A DNA stretch of 64,000 bases from Lachnospiraceae bacterium (GTDB taxonomy: Bacteria > Bacillota > Clostridia > Lachnospirales > Lachnospiraceae): assembly GCA_900168235.1 (NCBI GenBank), contig FUZG01000009.1:92442-156441 (forward strand). Direction: 5' to 3'. Below are positions 50,375 to 60,339 of this stretch, one piece after another (the stretch's first letter is position 1; each line of letters begins with the position of its first letter). The position numbers were made by a program, and so were the translations under genes. A model generated the notes under the pieces. That model was not told where the DNA came from. It searched no databases and saw nothing but the letters and a program-made list of their open reading frames with translations.

Positions 50375-52417
50375 TTATACGGCAAATCCTATTCTGTTCG
50401 CTTTCTTTTTGTTGTGAATAGGAATTTCTATGTCTTCAGCTCGTAGGGTTTTTATGTCGTCCTGAGAAATCGAGTCAAAGTCCATATGCACAAGTCTGCT
50501 GCTCTGAGCCATCCTTGCCTTATCGATCACATTCCTGACATATCGTCCGTTACCGAAATCAGCCTGTAATCTCGCTTCGTCCATTATGTCTTTAATTTTC
50601 TCCATCGCCCCGTCATCTATCGTCAGCCCCTTCTGTGAAGCAATATGACTCGCGATCCGACATAATTCATCAGTGTTGTAATCTTCAAAATGGATATAAT
50701 GTGCAATTCTTGATCTCAACCCCGGGTTTTTATCAAGAAATCTTTCCATCTTGTCGGGATAGCCCGCAAAAATAACGATGAGCTCATTTCTATGATTTTC
50801 CATTTCCTGAACGATGGTATTTATCGCTTCATCTCCAAACATTCCATCTCGATCATCAACCAGTGAGTATGCCTCATCTATAAATAAAATTCCACCTACT
50901 GCTTCCGCGAATTTTTTCTTTACTATAGGTGCAGTCCACCCAACAAACCTTCCGACCAGATCAGATCGCCCAACTTCAACTATATGACCTTTTGAGATTA
51001 CGTTATTATCCCTAAGAATGCGTGCAAACAGCCGCGCTACAGATGTCTTTGCCGTACCCGGATTGCCTGTAAAGATCATATGATTACAGATAGGATCATT
51101 TGATAAACCTCTATCCTTGAATAACTTCTGAGCTTTGTAACTATCCAATGCTTTCTGAATCATCTTTTTAGCAGAGTCAAGTCCGATCATTGCTTCCAGT
51201 TCATCATAAGCGCTTCCTTTAGGCTTTATTTCCTTTATCTGTGATTTTGCACCGGATATATCTTTGTATTGTCTAAATATTGACGTCTTTAGCTTCTTTC
51301 TATACCATTCATCAAAAATCATATTTAATTCAGTTATCAGATAGCCATGACCTTTTTCAACACTATCTATAAGCTCCTTATCAGTTCTTAGATGATATTT
51401 CTTTGCTCTATTTTTTAGATAATCAATAGCGGATTTATCAATTGCTTGTTCCTCTTTAATTTCAATAAATGCACAGTCTCCAACATTTTCTAAGATCTTC
51501 ATTCGTAGATTCGTGCATTCTTTTGGAAGCTGAATGATCGTTAATACTCCGCAACAATGTTTTCTTATGATCTTGCAAACATCCTTAAGGTAATAAAAAC
51601 TGCCGTTAGCACATTCGTCCTCCTCATCTTCAATATTCTCAAACATTTTTAATATCAACGTACCGCCGGTGCATGCCTTAAACAAGGCATCTATCATCCT
51701 CATAGAATATTTCTCATCAGAGCTAAGTTCTAATACACTGTAGCGACGACTTTCTATGCGTCCAACATCATATAAAGCCTGAATAAGTAATTTAGTTACA
51801 CCTGCCTGTGTTCTACTATCATCACTTTCAATCATGTAATCCACAGGATGTCCATATACCTTTAGTTTTGGTGTTCCGGCATATATACGATCTAGTTCCT
51901 GAATAAATGATTCCTTAGTAAAAGAATCTTTTGCAGACTGATAAATAAAATCTTTGTTTCGCCTTTGAATCAGACCTTCATCAAAGTCAACATGAATTAC
52001 TCTTGATCCGCAATTAGCCAACTCATCCAAGTCAAAATCTCTTAAAATATCATAGTCATCACGAACAAAATCGTTTCTATCTGCCCTTCTAAGAATATGT
52101 AAAAAACTATTAAACGTTGTTTCCTTTACTTCGATATTCTCCAAATCCAGTTTCCCATCTTTGATAATATCTTCCATATAATCATCCACATGAATATAAT
52201 CGCGAATAACAAAGCCTAAAGCACAATCACCATAAGACACTTCACTGATAAAAAGATATCCTTTACCTATAATTTTTTTGTAATTACGCTCGCAGCAGCT
52301 TGAAATAGCTTCTCCGAGATTTCTATCAATAGCACTTCGCCGCATACTTTCATCAGATGAGAAAATCAATTCGCCATTTATTGCTTTAACCTTCATATCA
52401 ATCCTAAAGAACTGCAT
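50375..52417 (-). CDS. CbbX/SpoVK-type AAA+ ATPase with a large N-terminal domain
   Basis: This is a 680-residue protein. The C-terminal 290 residues are a CbbX/SpoVK AAA+ module: IGLDSAKKMIQKAL, Walker A GNPGTAKTS, the pore region GRFVGWTAPIVKKKF, Walker B GGILFIDEAY, FAGYPDKMERFLDKNPGLRSRI and DFGNGRYVRNVI. A second, degenerate ATPase-like region precedes it (GVTKLLIQALYDVG, GTLILKMFENI), without Walker A. Such proteins remodel or unfold partners. It is a candidate motor for the island. The start ATG 52417 is 7 nt after AGGAGG. Confidence 0.85.
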   Translation of the reverse strand: MQFFRIDMKVKAINGELIFSSDESMRRSAIDRNLGEAISSCCERNYKKIIGKGYLFISEVSYGDCALGFVIRDYIHVDDYMEDIIKDGKLDLENIEVKETTFNSFLHILRRADRNDFVRDDYDILRDFDLDELANCGSRVIHVDFDEGLIQRRNKDFIYQSAKDSFTKESFIQELDRIYAGTPKLKVYGHPVDYMIESDDSRTQAGVTKLLIQALYDVGRIESRRYSVLELSSDEKYSMRMIDALFKACTGGTLILKMFENIEDEEDECANGSFYYLKDVCKIIRKHCCGVLTIIQLPKECTNLRMKILENVGDCAFIEIKEEQAIDKSAIDYLKNRAKKYHLRTDKELIDSVEKGHGYLITELNMIFDEWYRKKLKTSIFRQYKDISGAKSQIKEIKPKGSAYDELEAMIGLDSAKKMIQKALDSYKAQKLFKDRGLSNDPICNHMIFTGNPGTAKTSVARLFARILRDNNVISKGHIVEVGRSDLVGRFVGWTAPIVKKKFAEAVGGILFIDEAYSLVDDRDGMFGDEAINTIVQEMENHRNELIVIFAGYPDKMERFLDKNPGLRSRIAHYIHFEDYNTDELCRIASHIASQKGLTIDDGAMEKIKDIMDEARLQADFGNGRYVRNVIDKARMAQSSRLVHMDFDSISQDDIKTLRAEDIEIPIHNKKKANRIGFAV

Positions 52418-52480
52418 AATCATACCTCCTGATTTCAAATATTCCACCTTTTCAGTATCAAGTTATAAATCTATAGTAAA

Positions 52481-52514
52481 TGAGAGGATGTACGTTCTAT
52501 TGCACATCCCCTCA
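52481..52514 (-). terminator. Island hairpin after the YpsA-like gene
   Basis: TGAG-A-GGATGT / ACATCC-C-CTCA pairs over 10 of 11 positions, 8 nt after the stop at 52522, with TTTACTATAG following on the minus strand. It keeps the GGATGT core of the family. Confidence 0.65.
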
Positions 52515-52521
52515 AATTAAT

Positions 52522-53019
52522 CTAAGCGTTTTTTCCAATTACTATAACTTCTTTACCATGTTTTCTTGCATACACTATTGTTTCTTTTGTTCCTCCCGGA
52601 GCCCCGGTATAAACACCGATCAATCTTTTTGAGTTATCAACCATCCACTCATTTCGTCTAAAAAAAGCAAAACGTCCGGGTTTATCACACACATAGGTCA
52701 CCCCGTTTGCTGCTTTCAATACGGCGTGATATCTCTTATGCCAGTCTTTCTCCCACCGATTCTCCATCCCACGAAATGCAACCGCCGCAAAAAGATGAAT
52801 ATCTTTTTCTCTCATTTCCTCACGGATTTTCATAACTATTTCAGCAGCCCAGAGATCAACTCCCCTCTGCATTCCCGTGATAAAGTCTGTATAGCCTTCT
52901 TCAACAGCTTTTCGTATCTGTTCCTCTAACCATTCCTGTACAGCACTCTCTGAAATGCTGAGTTTTTCAGGTCTATGACCTGTAAACGATACTGCGTGCT
53001 CCTTATCAATCTGTTTCAT
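52522..53019 (-). CDS. YpsA/DUF1273-type SLOG protein
   Basis: This is a 165-residue SLOG-superfamily protein of the YpsA kind. It has FTGHRPEKL at the start, TDFITGMQRGVDLWAAEIVMKI with the glycine-rich loop, a middle VAFRGMENRWEKDWHKRYHAVL, and RRNEWMVDNSKRLIGVYTGAPGGTKETIVYA at the nucleotide pocket. YpsA relatives are linked to cell division and phage biology, and the ligand is unknown. This is the second SLOG protein of the island. It is flanked by two island hairpins. Confidence 0.85.
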   Translation of the reverse strand: MKQIDKEHAVSFTGHRPEKLSISESAVQEWLEEQIRKAVEEGYTDFITGMQRGVDLWAAEIVMKIREEMREKDIHLFAAVAFRGMENRWEKDWHKRYHAVLKAANGVTYVCDKPGRFAFFRRNEWMVDNSKRLIGVYTGAPGGTKETIVYARKHGKEVIVIGKNA

Positions 53020-53076
53020 AAAATAGTCCTTTCAATAGAGTCAATTTCTTTATGCTTCTGTGTTCAAATAATACAA

Positions 53077-53108
53077 ATAGGGATGCGCAAAACTATGTAC
53101 ATCCCTAT
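53077..53108 (-). terminator. Island hairpin downstream of addA
   Basis: ATAGGGATG / CATCCCTAT is a 9-bp stem extended by partial GCGCA/TGTA pairing. On the minus strand it lies 117 nt after the addA stop and before the YpsA-like gene. It is the last copy of the family on the right. Confidence 0.65.
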
Positions 53109-53224
53109 CATCTACGAAAAATAGCGTTATAACGTTCAGCTTATATAAAATTAAAACACTTGAAAGGTCTCCAAATCATGGATAATACCAGTTTATATAC
53201 GAAGAGCTTAATTCTTTTCCCTTA

Positions 53225-56200
53225 TCAAATATCTATATGATAAGTCTTTGCATCAGCTGTCTCACCTGTTGTCTCCTTAAATGCTTTGATATATGCAGAT
53301 AACTGTGCCTGATATTTCCTGTCAAGGTCATCTCCATCAGCATTTGTCTTATAATCCACGATATGCCATTTGCCTTTTGAGCAATAAACAACATCCATAA
53401 TACCGTTCCAGACTTTCTTCCCGTAATCTTCTTCGGAATAGCAGAACGGAACCTCACAATATACTTCTTCTGCATTAAGCAGAGTTCCAAGAATATCCTG
53501 TGGAAGATCATTAGTCTGCACATATCCGCCATTTTTAATACGTTCGGCAACAACCGATAAAGCTTTTGACAAGTCTTCCTCATAAGGCTCTAATATCGGT
53601 GTCCGGTATTCTCTAATGATTTCGCCGACAGCATTAACAGTGTTCACACCATTCTTAGTAGATACAAGCATTTCCATCAGCTTATGTGTCATAGTACCAA
53701 GAAGTGTCGGAAACCTATGTGCTATTTCATTCTTTGATTTTCCTCTCTCAGAAGCTTTAGGTGCACTTGATTCCTCTATGATATTCACATTCTGTTCATC
53801 TGACATCTTTGATGAGATATGCAGACGGCTTGGATTTTCTACAATGTATGTTGCTGTTTCCATGCTCCGGTCATTAAGAACACAGGTACTCTCGGCTTCA
53901 GCATAAAGCTTCGATGATATAACAGTCATACTCTTTTTCGGCGCACTGGGAACATACTCTCCAGTAGCTTCAAAAATATCCTGGAGTCCATTTTCCATAA
54001 CAGGACTCCACATAGACTTCCTTGACTCCTTACCGAATGCAGAAGTTATGCTGTCGCAGATGATAAGAGCATTTCTTGCACGGGTAACAGCTACATAAAT
54101 AAGGCGCTGTCCTTCTGCTGCACCTGCTGCTTTCTCATCTTCATGTTCATCAGGGAACGCTTTTGTCTCAAAGTAACAACCACCAAAGCTATCACTCTTT
54201 GTCAAAGAGAAAAGATAACCTTTTGAACCATCATCACCGTGAACGATTCTTTTATCACTTGAATTTCTGGATGAAGTTGCTGCAGCCAGTATTATTACCG
54301 GTGCCTCAAGACCTTTCACCTTATGAAGATTTGCCATATGCACAGCATCTCTTCCATCATTAAGGCTTAGGCATCGTTCTTCTCCTGACTCTCCACTAAG
54401 TAATTCAGCTATATATCCGGCGCCATCATCAAGAGATACCACAATTCCTGATTTCTCCGCATTTCGCAGGAGTTCCAGCGTATAGTACACAACCTCTATG
54501 TTTTCTGTCACGGCATATTCATAGATTTTAAAGGTGTCCATAATTTTCGCAAACAGAGCCGCCGGAGAGAGTCTCTGGGCCTTATAATACAAATTTTTAA
54601 GTTTCTCAATTTTAGAAGCAACAAGACAGGCAGTATCGCTATCACAAGTATTCATATCAAATGAAGCTTTCAGTGATACGCTCCCGCCATGCTTTCTATA
54701 TATTAATATTTCCTCCTTAGTGAGTCCTATCACTCCTCCTGTCAATGCACCATATAATGCGATGATATTATTCTCATTAGCGACCGCCGAGTATATTTTA
54801 TAGATTTCTAATAATGCTTCATTTGATCCAAAAGGAACATCTCCCTCAACTCTGGTTGGAATTCCTTTCATATCGAGATAAGACATGATAGGTCCGAGCC
54901 GCTTCTTACCATAGGTGATAACCATTACGTCATTATATCGAAGTTTTCTTGGGTTCTTATCGTCGCCCGTTCTAACAAGAAACTCATCATTATCAACCAG
55001 TTTATCTATGATTTTTGCTATCTGTACCGGATCAGTCTCATCCGGGTGTTCTGACTCAAGACTGCCGGTATATGCCCGATAAGTGTATATTCCCTGGAAT
55101 TCATCATCCATTGGATCTGGAACAGGGATTTCCTCATACTTACTCTGATCCCTTGTTTCCTCAGGCAGCATGACCGTAAAACATCGGTTAAAATACTCGC
55201 ACAGAGTGCTTTTCGACCTAAAGTTCCTTGATAATGTCAGAATAGAACCACCATTTTTCTCGAACAGACCTTTTACCTTAAGAAATGAAGTCACGTCCGC
55301 ACTTCTGAATCTATATATAGATTGCTTCGGATCTCCAACAATGAATAATGAACCCGGTCTTGGTTCACATGCACTCCACTGAGGTACTGGATGCTCACTT
55401 GATAGATAAAAGAACACCTCGGCCTGCATCGGATTTGTATCCTGAAACTCATCTATCAGGAAATAACTATGACGATCATAGATGTACCTGATGAGCTTTC
55501 CCTCTCCTTCTGCATCACGGCGAAGCATATTTCGCAGATAATACAGGTAATCAAAGAACGTCATATATCCTTTGTCACGCATAACTCCTTCAATCACAGG
55601 AACACAGACTTCCAAAAACGCCATGGATATCCCGTACTGAAGATTTTGAAGTTTGTACAGGAGCCCGTCCTCCGAACAGACTGAACACTGAAGCCATTTA
55701 CCTTTTTTTCCGCCCGGTTCGAATACACCATCAAGCTCCATCTCATAATGATTCATTGCCTCCGGTATAAGACGAAGATCTCCCAGTGATTTAAGTGCAT
55801 ACATAACATTGGAATAATTATTGCTCCATTTCTTACGTAGAGTTTTGTATATATCATCTATCCTCTCCCATGCAGCAAGATTCTTCTGTTCAGAAGGATA
55901 TTTAAGTTCAGGATGATTTACGATACACATCAGAGCGCGTACTATCTCATCCCTCTCATCCTTAAAGGCACTATCGATATCTGTTACATTGGGTTCTGTA
56001 TAGTTAAAGTGTACGTTGCGGTTATTCATAAGCACAGACATACCCTGCACAAATACTTCTTCCGCATTACGATGAAGTGAACGAAATGTTCCTGCCATTC
56101 TTGCACGCTCATCCCCATACTCACCTGAACAGATTTTTACATATTGCTGTTTATAAAAAATCTCTGCATCCAGATCGCTGACGATATTTGCATCTGACGG

Positions 56201-56617
56201 GATACCTGCCTCCGACGGATGTTCTGACAGTACCATTCCACAGAACGAATCAATCGTTCCCATAAAGCATAGGTCTATGTTCTTAAGTGCCTCGGCACAG
56301 CGTTCTATGGTTTCTTCCGTAGGTTTAGGCAGCTGACCGGCATAACCTTTGTCTTTCCAGACATAATCCGGATTGCTCCGTTCAATCAATAGTTTTTGAA
56401 ATCGGTCATAGAACTCACCTGCTGCAGCTTTTGTAAAGGTTATGGCACAGATTTTGTTAATCGGAATACCTGCTTCAACCATAGCCACCATACGACTTAC
56501 AAGCATTGTTGTCTTACCCGATCCGGCACCTGCTTCGACAAAAAAATTCGTATTGATATCTGATATGATCCTGTTTCTGGACTGTGTATCTCTTTCCAGG
56601 CTTGTCATTTTAGTCAT
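53225..56617 (-). CDS. addA: AddA-type helicase-nuclease subunit
   Basis: This is a 1,130-residue UvrD/RecB-like helicase. Motif I is EAGAGSGKTT near residue 30, motif Ia ITFTKAAAGEF, motif II LIDEFQDTNPMQ, motif III GDPKQSIYRFR, motif IV LSRNFRS, and motif VI YVAVTRARNAL. The C-terminal PD-(D/E)XK nuclease has LLGTMTHKLMEML and GIMDVV...WHIVDYKTN. With AddB it processes double-strand DNA ends for recombination and destroys unprotected linear DNA. It overlaps the addB stop by 8 nt. ATG 56617 follows GGAGGGCTTGG. It is slightly shorter than the usual 1,200-1,240. Confidence 0.92.
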   Translation of the reverse strand: MTKMTSLERDTQSRNRIISDINTNFFVEAGAGSGKTTMLVSRMVAMVEAGIPINKICAITFTKAAAGEFYDRFQKLLIERSNPDYVWKDKGYAGQLPKPTEETIERCAEALKNIDLCFMGTIDSFCGMVLSEHPSEAGIPSDANIVSDLDAEIFYKQQYVKICSGEYGDERARMAGTFRSLHRNAEEVFVQGMSVLMNNRNVHFNYTEPNVTDIDSAFKDERDEIVRALMCIVNHPELKYPSEQKNLAAWERIDDIYKTLRKKWSNNYSNVMYALKSLGDLRLIPEAMNHYEMELDGVFEPGGKKGKWLQCSVCSEDGLLYKLQNLQYGISMAFLEVCVPVIEGVMRDKGYMTFFDYLYYLRNMLRRDAEGEGKLIRYIYDRHSYFLIDEFQDTNPMQAEVFFYLSSEHPVPQWSACEPRPGSLFIVGDPKQSIYRFRSADVTSFLKVKGLFEKNGGSILTLSRNFRSKSTLCEYFNRCFTVMLPEETRDQSKYEEIPVPDPMDDEFQGIYTYRAYTGSLESEHPDETDPVQIAKIIDKLVDNDEFLVRTGDDKNPRKLRYNDVMVITYGKKRLGPIMSYLDMKGIPTRVEGDVPFGSNEALLEIYKIYSAVANENNIIALYGALTGGVIGLTKEEILIYRKHGGSVSLKASFDMNTCDSDTACLVASKIEKLKNLYYKAQRLSPAALFAKIMDTFKIYEYAVTENIEVVYYTLELLRNAEKSGIVVSLDDGAGYIAELLSGESGEERCLSLNDGRDAVHMANLHKVKGLEAPVIILAAATSSRNSSDKRIVHGDDGSKGYLFSLTKSDSFGGCYFETKAFPDEHEDEKAAGAAEGQRLIYVAVTRARNALIICDSITSAFGKESRKSMWSPVMENGLQDIFEATGEYVPSAPKKSMTVISSKLYAEAESTCVLNDRSMETATYIVENPSRLHISSKMSDEQNVNIIEESSAPKASERGKSKNEIAHRFPTLLGTMTHKLMEMLVSTKNGVNTVNAVGEIIREYRTPILEPYEEDLSKALSVVAERIKNGGYVQTNDLPQDILGTLLNAEEVYCEVPFCYSEEDYGKKVWNGIMDVVYCSKGKWHIVDYKTNADGDDLDRKYQAQLSAYIKAFKETTGETADAKTYHIDI

Positions 56618-59255
56618 CTCCAAGCCCTCCTTCCTGCTCTTTTCCGCATATCAGACCGAATTTACAATACTTACAAGGATCCTTATCATCCTTGGTACGG
56701 TTCTCTTCATATGCATTATCAGGTATTGGAAAATCAGCAGCTTCCAAAATTTTCTTAAATGCAGTGAGTTTATCAAAAAGCTTCTGCTTCATTTCATCGT
56801 CGTATCTGCAGAACACTGATTCTCCAAGCCGAATATAACGATATTCTCCGCCGGAGATCTTAAATCCCTTCTGCTCCATTAGATATGAATAAATAACGAT
56901 CTGAAGACAGGTATCTATATCATCCTGAACATGTCCTATAGCTCTTGCACTCTTAAAATCAACGACCATATAAGAGCCATCATCAAGTTTTTCAACACGA
57001 TCCGGGTATCCATGAATCTTTACTCCACTATCATGAACACAATGAATATTCTCTTCCTTTAAGATAACCTCCCTGTGTGGATCCATGTTATAGGCAGTCT
57101 CCATCATATCAAGGAACTGATCCCGCTCTGCTTCGACATTCTGTTCTACAAGCGGCGGATGTTCTTCTATAAATCGGTCAAAGTATTCACCTGAGAGTTT
57201 AAGAAAATCCTCAAGACTCATATCAGTATTGCCCAGCTTCTCCATCAGTGAATGAGCCATTGTGCCTGACTCATTCGCTGCGATCACTTCAAACGGCTTA
57301 TCTTCATCCGGCTCAGGAATACCCAGTATCTTGCTTAACATGAAAGCTCTCGGACATCCAAAAAACATATCTAATGCTGATGGCGAATACTCTTTGTCGA
57401 GGTTCAGAGTTACACCTAAAGAGTCTCTAACCTTATCAATTGGCTGCGGAACAACAATCTTCCCGTCGTTATATGCTTCTCCAATCTTTCTCGTAACAGA
57501 TATGGCTGGTTCAAAATATCCGACCTTCGTGATATGTTCCTCAAGTTTCTTAGAAGTAGCATTCTTTCCGCTCTCTTTACGATATAACTCAAACACAAGA
57601 GATGATGCATTATCCCTTTTCAGCTCAGATACATTCAAGCCGGCAAAAGATATATTTATATTAGAACCAAGTCCCGAAGCCAGTTGAGCAAGTGTAAGAA
57701 GTCTGTCTCGCTTACAACTGATACGACCATCAGATGTCAGATATTCTGCAGATTCACCGAACAACCTCAGGTCTGAATCAAGAAGCAGATAGTTTTCTTT
57801 AGGAGAACCCGGATACTTGGATGCTGAAAGACCTGATATATACAGATTCTCTCTTGCTGTCGAAAGTGCACCGTCTATACCGGTAACATATAATTTGCCT
57901 TCTTCGCTGTGTGTATTCGCAACACTCATCCTAAGCACATTCAGGATAATATCTTCTGTTGACTGATCAATGCCTGATGTACGAATGACTTTAAGTTCCT
58001 CATAAATTGCACTTGAAGCAGAGGTGTCCAAAACCATAAGCAGTTTCTGCGAATATGTTTCTGTGCCTTTTCGTATATAAGAATACTTTGAGATAAAATC
58101 CTCTGCAGGCAGAGACAGCTCTTTTGCCAGCACCTCAAGATACGGAATACAGGATTTTTTACGAATAAATGACAGATATTCCTTTTCATCATTGGAATCT
58201 ATAAGCTTTTCGTCTCCTGCTATTCCTTTTTTGAAATCGGCAATACGTTTGTCATTAACCGCTCCGTCGTTAGTAAGCCTTATACCTCCGAGAACATTTG
58301 TAAATGTATCCCAGCTAAAATTCTTGTCTGTTTCAGGAAATAAGTCATAAAGTTTCGCCTTGTCAAAAGCCTTACTTGAGAGCATCTTATTTATTGCTGA
58401 TGCACCAAAAAAGCCTCCGGTCATCCAATGATAATAAAGCACCAGAAGTCTTGCAGGATTTGAGTTGATGATAGGGATGCCGCAGCCAAATGTTATTGGA
58501 ATGTCATAAAGAAGAGCATAATCAAAAAACAACTGTCCATATGTACTTGGATCTGTAACAGCAATAGTACATTTATCCAAATTCTTTCCGGAATAGATAT
58601 CCGTTACAATCGTTTCTACTTCATTAGAAGCACCATAACAATTCTTGAAACTGTTAATCTTAAGAGGGTTATCAGTGATGCCGTATAATTCAGATATAGA
58701 AAACGTCCTGGTATGCCCACCGGAAAGTTTCAGAAATAAAGTATTCTCTAAAGGATTTAAGGGATATTCTGAAAGTGAGCAGAAATCTGCATCTATCGGA
58801 TTACACGTCTCTATCGCTTTCCTAATAAGAGATACAGAATCCATCAGATTTCTATACTCAATAATCTTCATATATTTCTTATATACTGAGATTAAGGCCG
58901 CATTCTTTTCAGTAAATATGCCCTTTCCAAGAATGGTCTCGATTTGATTCGTTTCATCCTTCTCAGAGATAAGGGTTCTCATACGCCTAATAGCACTGGT
59001 AATCTCCTTAACATCCGAGTATGTAGTCTTTCCGAAGTACAATTCTCCTTTTAACGCTTCGGCAACTATGGCAGTTTCTTCACGTGCACTGACAAAATCT
59101 TCTGTAATAGTAATACCAGAACGCATCATCGCTAAACGAGCCAATTCTCCCGCACCAAGGATCCTGAGATTAAAACAGTTTATGCCATGCATTGCAAGGC
59201 TTTTCATTATTTCACTCCCATTAACGCCGGGAGCCAGTATAATCCGTTCCCTCAT
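56610..59255 (-). CDS. addB: AddB-type helicase-nuclease subunit
   Basis: This is an 881-residue AddB-like protein, shorter than Bacillus AddB (about 1,160). The N-terminal ATPase part is degenerate (IILAPGVNGSE). The C-terminal nuclease is well kept: SALDMFFGCPRAFML, GTMAHSLMEKLG, IHGYPDRVEKLDDGSYMVVDFKSA. An iron-sulfur cysteine set (the Cys of GCPRAF, then CKYCKFGLIC) follows the AddB pattern. It cuts the 5' strand in the AddAB complex. It lies upstream of addA, the standard order. AGAGGTAAATGT precedes the ATG. Confidence 0.9.
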   Translation of the reverse strand: MRERIILAPGVNGSEIMKSLAMHGINCFNLRILGAGELARLAMMRSGITITEDFVSAREETAIVAEALKGELYFGKTTYSDVKEITSAIRRMRTLISEKDETNQIETILGKGIFTEKNAALISVYKKYMKIIEYRNLMDSVSLIRKAIETCNPIDADFCSLSEYPLNPLENTLFLKLSGGHTRTFSISELYGITDNPLKINSFKNCYGASNEVETIVTDIYSGKNLDKCTIAVTDPSTYGQLFFDYALLYDIPITFGCGIPIINSNPARLLVLYYHWMTGGFFGASAINKMLSSKAFDKAKLYDLFPETDKNFSWDTFTNVLGGIRLTNDGAVNDKRIADFKKGIAGDEKLIDSNDEKEYLSFIRKKSCIPYLEVLAKELSLPAEDFISKYSYIRKGTETYSQKLLMVLDTSASSAIYEELKVIRTSGIDQSTEDIILNVLRMSVANTHSEEGKLYVTGIDGALSTARENLYISGLSASKYPGSPKENYLLLDSDLRLFGESAEYLTSDGRISCKRDRLLTLAQLASGLGSNINISFAGLNVSELKRDNASSLVFELYRKESGKNATSKKLEEHITKVGYFEPAISVTRKIGEAYNDGKIVVPQPIDKVRDSLGVTLNLDKEYSPSALDMFFGCPRAFMLSKILGIPEPDEDKPFEVIAANESGTMAHSLMEKLGNTDMSLEDFLKLSGEYFDRFIEEHPPLVEQNVEAERDQFLDMMETAYNMDPHREVILKEENIHCVHDSGVKIHGYPDRVEKLDDGSYMVVDFKSARAIGHVQDDIDTCLQIVIYSYLMEQKGFKISGGEYRYIRLGESVFCRYDDEMKQKLFDKLTAFKKILEAADFPIPDNAYEENRTKDDKDPCKYCKFGLICGKEQEGGLGDD

Positions 59256-59371
59256 ACATTTACCTCTGTTCTTAAAATCAGCAGTTCTAATTCACGATTT
59301 TTCAGTATCTAAAGGATTTATATCTTATTTCCGCTCTTTTTTGAACATTAGCTTTCAACTATACGTTGCTA

Positions 59372-59857
59372 TTAAAAAGTAAGGCGCATTTGATTCCATT
59401 TGACCCCGCCATGATTGGATTTATCACTCACTCCTTCGTTCTTAAAACCAAATTTTGAATAATAATCCACCAATCCATCTTTACAGGTCAGAACTACGCC
59501 TTTTCTGCCCTGTTCTTTTGCATCTAGAATGAACCTTGTTATCAGATTGCCAGCCAGCCCTTTATTTCGGTAACTGGGTACGGTATTAACTCCAAAAATC
59601 ATCTGCCACTCACCTTGCTCGTTGTGGAGTTCAGCGCAGCTATACATTTCATCCGTTAAATCTTTTTCGTCGGTCACGAATCCATCTACAAAAGAAACGA
59701 GCCTTTCTTTAGCAAACATCAGTAAGAAATGATCTGAATAATAACGGAGTCGTTCCTTAAATTCTTCTTTTGTCGCTGCTTCAGCAGAAGGGAAGCATTC
59801 TGCTTCTACCATGGCTATAGCATCCAGATCGTTCATACTTGCGGTTCTTATCTGCAT
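59372..59857 (-). CDS. GNAT family N-acetyltransferase
   Basis: This is a 161-residue GNAT protein (IRTASMNDLDAIAMVEAECFP; acetyl-CoA site VPSYRNKGLAGNLI; C-terminal YYSKFGFKNEG). The acceptor is unknown. The start ATG 59857 overlaps the deacylase stop as TAATG with AGGA before it, so the two genes are coupled. A longer start at 59878 lies inside the neighbour. Confidence 0.88.
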   Translation of the reverse strand: MQIRTASMNDLDAIAMVEAECFPSAEAATKEEFKERLRYYSDHFLLMFAKERLVSFVDGFVTDEKDLTDEMYSCAELHNEQGEWQMIFGVNTVPSYRNKGLAGNLITRFILDAKEQGRKGVVLTCKDGLVDYYSKFGFKNEGVSDKSNHGGVKWNQMRLTF

Positions 59858-60339
59858 TATTCCTGACTCTCTTCCCATCCCTTGCAGACATCACACCAGC
59901 CTTCAGCACCGGTAACATTCTCAAGCTCCTGTAGTGTTACCTTTACAGAAGTAAACTCATTCCCTCCTGCCGGATGCACGTACTCAAATCTCTTCATGGA
60001 TACGTCGAGCCATATAGGGATATTATCTGATACTGCAAAAGGGCATACCCCACCCGGCTGAAAGCCAATAAGATCTTCTACAGCATCTCGTGGAATCATA
60101 TGCGGTTTTGTATGAAACTGAGCCTTGAATTTGGAACTGTTTACTCTTCCATCGCCTGCCATGACGACAACAACAGGCTTTTCATCCACTAGAAATGATA
60201 ATGTCTTCGCAATCTCAGGTTCCGAGCATCCTATCTGCTGAGCTGCATGCTCTACTGTATCAATAGTTTCAGCATGCTCACTAAGCCTGTCCCCCAGATT
60301 CTTCGAAATAAGGAAATCCTTTACTTTTTCATTGACCAT
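59857..60339 (-). CDS. YbaK/EbsC-type aminoacyl-tRNA deacylase
   Basis: This is a 160-residue member of the YbaK/ProX deacylase family, which removes wrong amino acids from tRNA, often Cys or Ala from tRNA-Pro. Visible are EIAKTLSFLV, VVVMAGDGRVNSSKFK and GFQPGGVCPFAVSDNIPIWLD. A WCDVCKGW motif ends the protein. ATG 60339 follows GGGAGAG; the frame to 60453 reads into the reductase gene and is rejected. It is probably in one operon with the reductase and GNAT genes. Confidence 0.88.
   Translation of the reverse strand: MVNEKVKDFLISKNLGDRLSEHAETIDTVEHAAQQIGCSEPEIAKTLSFLVDEKPVVVVMAGDGRVNSSKFKAQFHTKPHMIPRDAVEDLIGFQPGGVCPFAVSDNIPIWLDVSMKRFEYVHPAGGNEFTSVKVTLQELENVTGAEGWCDVCKGWEESQE

Noticed and set aside
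29174..53108. Recurring hairpins as a CRISPR array
   Set aside because: Spacing is irregular and kilobase-scale, copies sit at gene ends and most have terminator features; no cas genes are present.
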